DNA from: Imbricaverruca yamaguchii
Taxonomy: Eukaryota > Arthropoda > Thecostraca > Neoverrucidae
Assembly (NCBI GenBank): GCA_034440575.1
Contig: JAOTOL010001661.1
Span: forward strand, 186,001-250,000
DNA length: 64,000 nt
Reading direction: 5' to 3'
Below the pieces are notes generated by a model. That model did no database searches. It saw only the letters and a program-made list of their open reading frames with translations, and was not told the DNA's origin. Made by a program: the position numbers and the translations under genes. This document shows positions 34,501 to 46,800 of this stretch, piece after piece (position 1 is the stretch's first letter; each line of letters begins with the position of its first letter).

Positions 34501-37500
34501 TGGTCGCCGGGCAGGTGTCCACCCTGCTGCTGATCAACTCGCTGGTCAGCGCCCCCGACGACCTCGACTTCCGGTTACACCTCCGCAACGAGTTCATGCG
34601 GGTCGGTCTGATGGACGTGCTGGAGGTGAGACGTTGGATGTACCGGGTGCCCTTGTTCGTCCGATTAATGGGCTTGTATTTGGTCTGAAAGTGTGGTCCT
34701 GTGTGCTTCAGGATGCAGTTGACATACTAGAGCATGCCCCAAGATCGTACAAGCCCTGCTGTAAATGTGCTCATATCGTTTCATCTTCGGCAAGATGGAT
34801 GCAGTGTTGTTTGCCGTGCTTCACATGGTTGAACTGACTAACCAACGGCTTCCTTGTGCACTGACAGTGTCGGTTTTGTATAATGTAGATTGTTAAACCC
34901 CTGACGATTCGCAATGTTACTGTTTCTTATAGCCGAGCCATCTGTGTTTCTGGTGACATCATGACGGTGGTGTTGACATCCACCCCTGCTGCCCAGTCGA
35001 TGGAGACGGAGCAGGTAGACGACCTGCATACGCAGTTGAAGGTGTTCAACGAGCAGCGCGACGACGACTACTACGAGTTCTGCCAGCGGTTCGACAACGT
35101 CAAGCTCGAGCTGGACGACATGGAGCCGTGTGTGGAGCTGCTCAAAAACTCGGTCATGAACTCGGCCTGCGAGCCGTACCTGCTGTCAATTGTGCAGCAC
35201 ATGCTCTGCATCAGGGACGACCATAGCGTCAGGTATGCGCGGATGTTGTGGACGGTGTAGGTGGAAATAGCAGCGCAGGGACTAGCATAGTGTCAGGTAT
35301 GTGGGGATGCTGCGGACGGTGTTGGAGGAAATAGCAGATCAGAGGCGGTCACAGAGGTAGTGTGCGGGGATGCTGTGGACGATGTTGGAGGAAATGGCAC
35401 AGCACATGGACGACCATAGTGTCAGGTATATGGGGATGCTGTGGATGGGGTAAGAAGAAGGGGCAGGTCAGGGACGAGTGTGTTGTGAGGTATGTGGGGA
35501 TGCTGTAGACAGGGTAGGAAGAATGGCAGCTCGTGGACGACCACAGCGTGAGATGTCTGGAGGCAATGCGGCTGGATTAGAATGGAGATGCAGGACAGCA
35601 GGGACGCTCACAGCGTCAGGTGTTGAGACGCTGCGGGTTGGGGTGGGGAAGGAGCAGATCAGGGACATCAACGGTGTCAGATGTGTGCGGACGCAGTGGA
35701 TAACGTGGGATGGAAGAGGGATATATGGACGACGGGCATAGCATTGACACCGCAGGTAGTTAGAAGGGGGACAGGGAAAACTGGCAGTGTTGGGACATTC
35801 ATTTTGGAAGTTTTTCTACCCAAAGATGTGCACTACGAAGAATAACGCACTTTGTATGGTGTGGCATGGTGATGCCTACATGGCAATGTAGGCACGGATA
35901 GTCTCATCGTGGTCTTAAGGAGCCATTATCTATTACTGGGTATTAATTTCATGTTTTAGGGCTAGTATAATTTTGCAATTGTGCGGTTGCAATAATTTTG
36001 CTGGATCCAATCCGAAAATCCAGCTTTCAGAGACTGGGAGCTGGCTCATTAGGCCCGCCCATTAGCGTTAGCTTGTATCTCGTTGGATTGTCATGTCGTC
36101 TTCGTTCAGTTGCTCCCTGCAGTTGTGAGGTACGACGAACAGCTCAGTTTGTCAGGTGGTCTCTGAGAATATATGTGCTGCGTGAGGTGCCGTGCTGTGC
36201 GGCGTGCGCCTCACATGGGTGCAGGCGCTGGGACACGGCCGAGGCGTGCCGGCCACACCGCAGCCGCCGCCGGCCGTCACTGACCAGGCTCGCCCCGCCG
36301 CAGGGTGGCCTACTTCAAGCTGATCGAGGAGTGCGTCTCCCAGATCGTGCTGCACAAGTCGGGTGTCGACCCGGACTTCCGCGGCACGAAGCGCTTCCAG
36401 CTGGACGTCGAGCCGCTGATCGACACGATGGTGGAGCGCAGTCGGCAGGAGGAGCAGCGCACGTCCGGCGAGCTGAACCGCCGACTCGAGGAGATGCTCA
36501 CCAGCAAGCAGGAGATGGAGGCGCTGCTCGAGTGCTCCGAGCGGCGCGTCAAGGAGCTTGAGCAGCGGCTGGCCAGCGGCGCCGGCCCGCTCGGCCAGCT
36601 CGTCATACCGGCCGGGCTGCCGGGCGTGCCGACTGGGGGCGGGCCGCCGCCGCCGCCCCCGCTGCCGGCGGGGCCAGGTGGCATCCCGCCGCCGCCCCCG
36701 CCGCCGCCCGGACCCGGCGGCATCCCGCCGCCACCGCCCATGCCGGGCATGGGGCCGCCTCCGCCGCCACCAATGCCCGGCATCGGTCCTCTGCCGCCAA
36801 TGCCGCCCGGAATGGTTCCTCCTCCCCCGCCGCCCGGCATGCCCCGCTCGCTGGCGCCCGTCCAGCTTCCATACGGCATGAAGCCGAAAAAGAAGTGGAG
36901 CCTCGTGAAAAATCTGAAGCGTGCCAACTGGAAAAAGGCGAGTACAAATAGGAAGAATTATGTACTGTGACTAGATGGAAATTTGGCGAAGGGTGAGAGC
37001 TTAGCCAATTGTTCAATGTTGCTGGACTTTTGGGAAAATCATATGTGGTGTGGAAAATAATGTGGTTACAAGCATGCAGTTTATTTATGTTTTCAGTTAT
37101 ATTGATGGAAAAGAAAAGAGCGGTCTGGAGTAATGCAATGATTCTGGTAGGGGACGTTTAACGCCAGGTTGCCGAAGCATTCCATGCGGAATCCCCATTT
37201 CATTTAGGTGTAACCATAGTCACTACGTGCTGACGACCAATTTAACGGACACTTTGACTTGGACATCACGACTGAACTTCGTGCTCTCTTCCAAGCGTCT
37301 TGCCCTGCCGACTACTTCATGCCTTTTTTTCGTAGCCCATTTGGCCGTGCTGACCGCACTTCCTGCCTTCTTCTGCCACCCATCATTTTTCCGAGCTGAC
37401 TGAACTTCCTGCCTTCTTCTGCCACCCATCATTTTTCCGAGCTGACTGAACTTCCTGCCTTCTTCTGCCACCCATCATTTTTCCGTGCTGACTGAACTTC

Positions 37501-40500
37501 CTGCCTTCTTCTGCCACCCATCATTTTTCCGAGCTGACTGAACTTCCTGCCTTCTTCTGCCACCCATCATTTTGCCGTGCTGACTGAACTTCCTGCCTTC
37601 TTCTGTCGCCCAGCATGTTGCCGTGCAGACTGAACTTCCTGCCTTCTTTTGTCGCCCATTATCTGGGCGTGCCGACTGAACTGCGCTTTTCCGTCACCCA
37701 CCATCTAGCTGCACTGAGTTGCGTCCTGTCTTCTCTTGTCGCCCGTTGTCTGGCTGTGCTGACTGTACTTGTTGCCGTGTTCCGTGACCTGTCATGTGGC
37801 CGTGCCGGCTGGGCTGTCCCGGCACACGCCGCAGCTCAGGCTCCCAACGGCTGTGCTCGTCTGCTCTGAGCCGGGACCGGCCGGTCTGATCGGTGGTGTC
37901 CATCTCAGGTGATGCCACAGCACCTCAAGCAGAACTCGTTCTGGGTCAACGTCAACGAGGAGAAGCTGGCCGACGACGACATCCTGCAGGGGCTGCAGAT
38001 GCGCTTCTCGTCGCGGCCTCTGGCCCGTAAAATAGACGCAGACGGTATCAATAGCAAGACAAAAAAGGTGAGCCTGTCATTGCGGCAGATGTGGAGTTGC
38101 GGCACGATCGCATGACGCCCAAAATGACCATGGCAGTCGACGCGCCCCTAAACCGCAATTCATCATCATCACGATCGCAGGACGTGGAAGTTGGGCTCTT
38201 GAAAGGACAAAACAGACCATTATCTGTGAAATGAGCATGTTGGATGAATTGCTGGTATTCATTTATGACACTAAATCGTGTGAACGCGTGTTATTACAAT
38301 AATTTCGGGCTCCGTTTGATGCATCTGTGTGCGGCGTTCGGTTGGTAGCTTCTTCACTTACATGAATAGCATTAATCCGCCTGAATTCGTATATGAATCC
38401 TGGTGATTGGGAAACTGTGACTTTTGTTGCAAAGTTCCATGCTTCATAAATTTCTGGTGCTTGATGGAAGACTTCTGAAGGATAGGAGTGACCCGCGAGC
38501 CTGCTGGTGGGCCTTTTTCAGGTTCTCGTTTGGCGGTACCACGAGTTGTCTCTTAAATTGATGTCTCCGTAACTTAACATTGTTCTCCTTCGTTCCAAGA
38601 ATAGTCTGGTGGTTCGGGGGCCTTTCTGCCGGAGACCACCCTACCAATTCGCCTCGCTTCGCGCTCTGCACGTGTGACGCGCCACGTGTGACCTAAAGCC
38701 CTAATAACTGACTGACAGAGCAAGGAGCTGCGCGTGCTGGACGCCAAGGCCGCGCAGAACCTCTCCATCCTGCTGGGCGGACCGTTCAAGCACATGACGT
38801 ACGACGAGGTGAAGACGGCCGTGTTGCGCTGCGACGACTCGGTCCTAACGGACAACCTGGTGGAGTCGCTCATCCAGTACTGCCCCACGCCGGACCAGCT
38901 CAAGAAGCTGGAGGCCTACCGGCCCGAGTACTCGGACCTTTCCGAGGCCGAGCAGTTCGCTATCACGGTGCGTGTGTCGAAAGCTGGGGAATGTACTATT
39001 ACGGTATGTGTGTCAGAAACTGGGGAGTATGTATGTGTGTCGGAAACTGAGGAGTGTACTATGACAGTATGTGTGTCAGAAACTGAGGAGTGTACTATCA
39101 CAGTGCATGTGTCAGAAACTGAGCGAGTTCGCTATCACGGCTCGTGCATCAGAAACTGAGCAGTGGGCTGTCACTGTACATGTGTCAAATTTCTTAGTGA
39201 GCCATGTCAAGAGTCAAGTGTGGCAGAAGTCAAGGAGTGTGTCAAAAGTCGAGGTCGTCATCACGGTGTACGTGTGTATGCAGTGATCACCCTAACGGTA
39301 TGTAGCAATTGTTTCACATGTGTTCTATCTTGCTACTGCTGTACACTGACCGGATTGCACTTGTTTTGTTTCAGATTGGATCCGTGAAGCGACTGCTGCC
39401 CAGGCTAAAATCAATGAGCTTTAAACTGCGGTTTGCTGAAATGGTGCAAGATGTGAAACCGGTATGCATTTTGTTATTTTGATGGATTGCACCTTGGTTT
39501 ATGAAAGTTACCATTCACAAATAATGTGTTGAAGCAAATGTATCAAATATTGCATGGCTGAAAAGAAAATGTTATGATCTGAAACATTGGTGTATAGAAC
39601 CAACAAAATCGAACCATATAGGGATATATGGTCACGAAGTACTTCATGGAATTTGGTTAAACTTAACTATGTGTGTGAACAGTAAATTTAAATGTATAGA
39701 TACCTAAAAGGAAATTTACCCAATGAGGAGGTTTGTGCGTGACTTGCTAAACTTGTGAACCAACACCATCGTACCTAGCCATCGGTGGGAAAGTATTTGC
39801 CACATAATTTTCCCTTTGTGTTATCTCCACATGATGTGAGCCACCCATAGCGTGGCCCCACCGTAGTGACTAGGTATGCCACGTCACATGTTGGTAATCC
39901 ATGTCACGCTGTGACCCGTGGCATGTGGCTTTCCTCAGGCGGTGGTAGCTGCCACCGCCGCCTGTGAGGAGGTCATGTCCAGTAAAAAGTTCGCCCGCCT
40001 CCTGGAACTGATCCTACTCATGGGAAACTACATGAACACCGGCTCACAAAACGCGCAGGCTGTCGGCTTCGAGATCAGCTATATCTCGAAGGTAGGTTCA
40101 GTCGTGGTGGCAAGGTGGCATGCTACAATCGGTTGAATTTTTACCCGCACTGTTCTGAGTGACATTGTACTAGTATTGGTGTTACCTGTTTATCACGTTA
40201 TGCCCCTCTTTTACGTCCGCGGGAAACATCGCGGTGTAATCGCTTCGTTTCATGTTTGAACATTGTTGCAATATGCGACAAGGAGAGCTGATCACGAGAC
40301 ACGGACGACTGAGACAAAGAGGCTCATCCCTCGCCGATCACCCTGCTTCACTTGCAGCTAAACAACACCAAGGACATGGAGAACCGGACGACGCTGATCC
40401 ACTATCTGGTCGAAGTAGTGGAGAGCAAGTACCCGGAGCTGCTGAACTTCGCCGATGAGATCAGTCACGTCGAGCCCGCCGCCAAGGTACACCTCGCAGA

Positions 40501-43500
40501 ATCCGTGTATACCGCTTCCAAGTCTTACTTCCAATCATTGTATTTTTTATTCCCCCCCCCCCACCCCCGCTGTTGTACAATGGGTGTACCGGTTTCCTTA
40601 TGTCTATTTTACCCCTGTGTGGATAGATTTGTGAATAATGATCACACAGGTGATCGTTCGGGCCACATTAATTATTATATAAAACGGAGCTGTGCGCAAT
40701 GGTGTTTGTACCTGTATCGCTAGTTTTATGGTGGAGCTCTTGATCAAAACCTGAACAAACTAAAGCAGTGGTCCCTTGTCGCACGACCAATGTTGAATCT
40801 TCGCTGATTATGAAAAGGCTGTAGACATGGCACGAGGACGTGACTAGCTGTGAGTGCTCGCATTCGTCGCTTCCCCACCGAACATCCGGCGGGAAGCAGT
40901 CGGTGCGGGTCTGGTCTGTCCGGCTGCTCCAACCCGCCCATCATAGCCAGTAGGTATCTACGGGAACTGGAGCACCGCGAAGCTGGTCTGTGGCGCGCAC
41001 CTATCGATGGCTTCTTGCAGGGCAACCCCTCCCCTGGCCTGAGTGGGTTTGGTATTTCCAGACGGTAGCCTCCCTCTCCCCTGTCCTCAGTGGGTCTGAT
41101 ATTGCCCGACGGTAGCCTCCCCCTCCCCTGGCATCAGTGGGCCTGGATTTCCAGACGGTAGCCTCCCCCTCCTCCCCTGGCCTCAGTGGGCTGGGCGATA
41201 TTGCCCGACGGTAGCTTCCCTCCTTCCCTGGCCTCAGTAGGCCTGGCATTTCCCGACGGTAGCCTCCCCTCCCCTGGCCTCAGTGGGTCTGGCATTTCCA
41301 GACGGCAGCCTCCCTCCTCCCCTGGCCTCAGTAGGTTCCTCCCTGGCCTCAGTGGGTCTGATATTGCCCGACGGTAGCTTCCCTCCTCCCCTGGCCTCAG
41401 TGGGTCTGATATTGCCCGACGGTAGCTTCCCTCCTCCCCTGGCCTCAGTGGGTCTGGCATTTCCCGACGGTAGCCTCCCTCCTCCCCTGGCCTCAGTGGG
41501 TCTGATATTGCCCGACGGTAGCCTCCCTCCTCCCCTGGCCTCAGTGGGTCTGGCATTTCCCGACGGCAGCCTCCCTCCTCCCCTGGCCTCAGTAGGCCTG
41601 GCATTTCCCGACGGTAGCCTCCCTCCTCCCCTGGCCTCAGTAGGTCTGGCATTTCCCGACGGTAGCCTCCCTCCTCCCCTGGCCTCAGTAGGCCTGGCAT
41701 TTCCCGACGGCAGCCTCCCTCCTCCCCTGGCCTCAGTAGGCCTGGCATTTCCCGACGGTAGCTTCCCTCCTCCCCCGGCCTCAGTGGGTCTGATATTGCC
41801 CGGCGGTAGCTTCCCTCCTCCCCTGGCCTCAGTGGGTCTGATATTGCCCGACGGTAGCCTCCCTCTCCCCTGGCCTCAGTGGGTCTGATATTGCCCGACG
41901 GTAGCCTGCCCCTCCCCTGGCCTCAGTAGGCCTGGCATTTCCCGACGGTAGCCTCCCTCCCCTGGCCTCAGTGGGTCTGGCATTTCCCGACGGTAGCCTC
42001 CCTCCCCTGGCCTCAGTGGGTCGTGGATTGTGTGGTGGTAACCCCCTCCCATACACACATGTACACACACACACACTCGATCCCATGGATCCAGTGTGCC
42101 CGAGAATTGTCCGGCGGCTCGTGGTTTGAGGCGGCGCCAAGGTTTCGCCGGGCTGATGGCACCACGTGGTATGTTGGCGTCCTCCGCAGGGGACTAGTAG
42201 TCTGGGGGTGAGTTGCTTGTTTCACAGTCGAAATGTTGTGGGTTCGAATCTCACCTGTCGCTGCTCTTCGCCCGCGACGAGTCGGCGTGAGAGATTGGCG
42301 ACGCTACGTGACGGTCGCTGTGTCTTAAAACCAAGAAGCAACAACAGCAACAGCACCAATGGCGTCCTCGGCAGGTGTCGCAGGAGCAGATCACCCGGCT
42401 GATGCGCCAGATGGAGTCGGCCACCAAGAACCTGGAGACCGACCTGAAGAACAACAAGGTGGCCATCTCGGCCGACGACCTGTTCCTGGACGTCATGAGG
42501 GTATCCTTTGTCGATGGAACGCCGGGCAGCGGGGTGTTCTGCTGAAGGGCGGCGAACCGAGCGGGTGATTCGTGGTGGTGTAATTTCTCTGTCTGAAGCG
42601 CTCTGGTTAGCGTTTTAGACGAAGAGCTGGTGAATACGGGAGGCGTGCTAGGCGAACAAAAACGCCTGTGGATGAATGCTAAGAGTTGGTTTAGTGCAGG
42701 TTTTCTATTTCCGTTCCATTTTTATCGTGTTTATACTCGCTCTCCATGTTGCGTTTGTGCTGAATTGACTCTACCGGGATAAGTTCGGTCACATCCATTT
42801 GGTTGCATTAAAACAGCATCTTTGACTTCAGCGCAGTCTGGAAGCCTGTAGGGACGACGCCATATGGCCTCGGCTACTGAATACGGTGTAAAGCCACAAT
42901 CTAATCCAATGGAAGCCTGTAGGCTTAAAGCAAACGATCGTGTATTCAAACTTCTCATAGCACTGGGTCTCTGTATAAACGATTTCACTGCCCACACGTT
43001 TCGCAATGTAATCTCTCGGAAGCCATGTGCCGGTGAGACCTGCAAAGCCATTGCTGTTATTACATCCTAAAGCCTGAATACTCAGCGAAATGAAGCTATA
43101 TGCGGTGTTTCCTTGACGAGTGGCGCAGGACTTCGCGGTGACGGCGAGACAACAAGTGGACATCCTCTTGAACATGTCGCAGAAGATGACACAGCTCTTC
43201 GCCGGCATCGCCGAGTACTTCGTGTTCGACAAGCAGAAGTATGTAATGGAGGACTTCTTCGGCGACGTCAACACGTTCATACAGCACTTCCAGGTGGGTG
43301 GAACAACGTAGTGCCCTTCCGGTGCATTGACTGTGACTGGTTTCTTTTGGATTTGCGCTTTCAGACTTCAGGTACCTTGGTAACTAGGTATCTGCCATAT
43401 TTGCAGTGCGGTTCGTTTCTAAGGACATTTCCTCTCCGTTTGTTCTGTGGTGATTGTCATTGAAGCTGTGAGTATGCAGAACACTAAACAACGTTTAACC

Positions 43501-43742
43501 TAATAACGTTTTGGTGTGTCGGCTAAGTCAAAGAAGTTTAAAGTTTCAGTGTTTTTTTTTCACAAGGGGCCATGAAGATGGCAGTGTAGAATAATGCAAG
43601 ATGTAGCCTGGGCATACAAACTTAACGGAAATGTTTTCTTACCCTTGTCTGATGTTTTCATCATTTTCTTTGCATGGAAAGTATGTTCTGCAATGAAACC
43701 GTATCCGCTAAATAGTGCAAAATATAGGTGACTGGAGTTAAC

Positions 43743-43830
<88 letters not shown>

Positions 43831-46800
43831 GTCTCGGCCGTAACTCTGGTATTTTATCCTTGAGTGCCTGCCCGGTACTTCCTTGCCATCTTGCACTATT
43901 CACAATAAACTTTGTTGTTCATCCGCACAGGTAATGGGGTAGTTTTAGAGCACAGATGATACAATGTTTGGACGTTAGGTGGAGAAGGCTCGAGCCCTCA
44001 TGTCATCCCCTGAATGCACGTAAAACTCACGAATGGGACATTCCAGCTGACGGCGCGGATCACCTGGTGCCGGCTTAGCTTGTCGCTGAGCTGTTGCCGT
44101 GCGGCGGTGTAGCTGCGCTCCCTGTGGGGTTCGGTTGGTTATCCTGGTCTGGGGATTACCGTTACATCAGTACTGTTTGGCTACGTAAGCGCTTTTCTGG
44201 CGGTGATGGTTGTTGGACTTACGACTCGTTGACTGTTTTTGGTCGTATAGCGTCGACAATATCCCAGCCGGTTGGTCGCAGGTGAAGAGCAGCTAACGCT
44301 ACTCTTGGGACTCGATCCCATAACCTTTCGATTGATAGACGGCCACACTACTTCTAGACCACTCTACTAAGCTTTTCCGGAAATAGTACCCTCGAAACTT
44401 GCCATGAAGACATTGTTTACCCCTAGATGTGGTAGGATTCCTTTAAAAATGTCTTGGAATTAGGTTTCCTTTGATATTGAACTCGTTTGTTAAACATTCC
44501 TATTAAGGCATCGATGTGTGTACTTTAGTGTAACATGTAAATAGCCTTACATGTAAAGAAGCTTAGATTGTGTAACGTTTGCATGTAGGTAAAGCATTAT
44601 CACGATGCATATTATATGCTTCAAAATGAGCTTCCTTACAACAATGCAAAAATTTCATGAATTTTATTGTATTTCGGTTGCAACTCATGTTCACTACGTT
44701 CAAAGAAGTCACTACTCTTTCATACTTTTCCGGCAATCAGTGTCGAAAATATGTGTCAGCATTCAGTCGTCGTGACTTCTTTGAGTGTATGTGAGCATGG
44801 GTTGTATGGGAAATATGCCATTCATGAAACTTCTGCAGCATTGTAGTGAGGTTATTTTAGTAGTATATGCTGTGAGTGCATGTGCAATTTAATTGTCCAC
44901 AAAATATATAACAGCGGTGACAATTTGACGAGCTTACTGGGATGCTGTAAGCTTCAACAAACAACGTCTCAATGACGTCTATGTGATAGTGTGTGACGTC
45001 ACCAATTTACCCGCACACTATGGGCAATTTGCTCGTCTTGTCCATGGACTAGATGCCTCGCACATTTCCCGCACATTGCCGAAGATCGGACACACCACTC
45101 TATAGCCGTTCGGTGATGTAACTCGCTCGACCAGCGGACGACTGGCGATATGTTTGTGAGAGTTTTCTGCTGGTGTTGAATGGCCTCTGTCCGAAGAGTG
45201 CGGAAGTGGAGGCACGGGATGGATTCCGGCACAGCAGTGTTAAAATGATGGTTTTCCGTCAGGTGTGAGATGTCGAAACTAGTTCGGTGGGATATTGAAA
45301 TTCGCAATGGAAACGATGTCTCTTAGGATGACTTGGAAGTTCTTCCAGCACAGTTTTCATTCAACAGCGCATCTATGCGTGCACCTTTTCCCTTTGTTTT
45401 GAGATACTTAATTTAAGGCTAACTATTTTAGCGATAACGATGCAAAACACCTACCCATAGCAACTAATTGTATAACAGACCACACCATGGGTGGTCTACA
45501 ATGTTGAGTTCAAGCATAATGCTCATCAACAAGATTCTGTTATATATTGTGATGGAGACTTCATAAAGACCAATCGCGAAGCACGTGTCGATACTTCATT
45601 GGTAGGGATGTCGATTCAATGTCCAGAAGGTGGTATATTACACACTGTTTCACGAATAATGTATCACCGCGTCACAGACGAAAGCTGACGACATCCGACA
45701 CAGACGAATGTGCACTGACGGGCGCCGACCCGCCACCAGGGTGCCTACAAGGACAACCTGAAGCTGCGCGAGACTGAGGCCAAGATCGAACGGGCGCGCG
45801 AGGCTAAGGCCAAGGCGGAGCGGGAGCGCTCCGAGAAGCGGTCAAAGAAGCTGGCCATCGAGGCCATGATGAACGCGCCCGACGACCAGGAGGGCGTCAT
45901 GGACAGCCTGCTCGAGGCGCTCAAGTCGGGCTCGGCCTTCAGTCGCGAGCAGAAGAAGAAGCGGCCGCCGCGCGCCGCAGGAGGTGGGTGGCGGTGTTGA
46001 CGCTGTCGGAGCGACACGCCGGGCAGAGGTGCTCTGTCGTGCTCAGCGTCACGTGCTCCCGTGCTCACGTGCTGGTGATGAGTGCGGCGATCAAGCCGTA
46101 GCTTTCCGTATCGTATTCTTCCGTTGTTCTATCGATCATTTGCCGTCCGAACGTTGCGCGTGTTGTGCCTGTGCATTGGCCGCTCCCGCCAGTGACGTAC
46201 TAGCTGTTGATTTCAGCTTTCCGGACGGCTTTTGCAGCGTCAGCCTCATGCCTCTGACTGGTGAAGTGGCGGTTGCTCCGCTGTTGCCCCGTGCGTCAGC
46301 TTTGCGTGTCCGTTGCGCGTGTGTCCGGTGTGTGTGTGAGCAGACTTGCCGGACCGTCCGGCGCCCTGGTCGGCTACCTGACCCTAACCGAGTCTGATGT
46401 TCGCAGCGAGAGTCAGTCGCGCTCAGCTGGGGTAAGCCGGCAGCGGTGTTTACGCATGCTGTCCGCATGGGCCGGTGCGAGCCGTACCGTTGCGCCTGCG
46501 CCTGCCGCCTCCGCCTAGGCATGCCACTGACGCACAGCAGCACACGGACGGACCCCGACATCACTACACGGTGGCAGGCTGACCAACCTCACCCACACAC
46601 GCGGACCCCGAGCGACAGTGGGCCTGTCGTGAACGGTGCCCGACACAAACGCTAGCATCCTCGCGGCTGTGTTGACGGTACTTGGTATCGGGGCAAAGCG
46701 TGGGAACGGAGTCGGTACGTCGGGGCCAGCCACGGGTTTGTGATGACATTTTCGGAACTGCCGCTGCACGACAACCGTATGGGCGGATGTTACAGCCACT

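Larger units (their letters stand above)
43294..45739 (+). other. dia: dia intron 16
   Basis: Contains a T9 run near 43551, a TA microsatellite, a minus-strand SINE (44205-44380) and a long imperfect inverted repeat (44600-44875). Confidence 0.6.

Noticed and set aside
36310..36927. 205-codon minus-strand Gly-rich frame
   Set aside because: Antisense of the dia FH1 poly-proline region.
41134..41888. Frames of about 200 codons in the 48-bp array
   Set aside because: Repeat artefact inside dia intron 14.
40487..42374. A missing FH2 exon in the large intron 14
   Set aside because: Exons 14 and 15 join in phase and their products follow each other without a gap in the family pattern.
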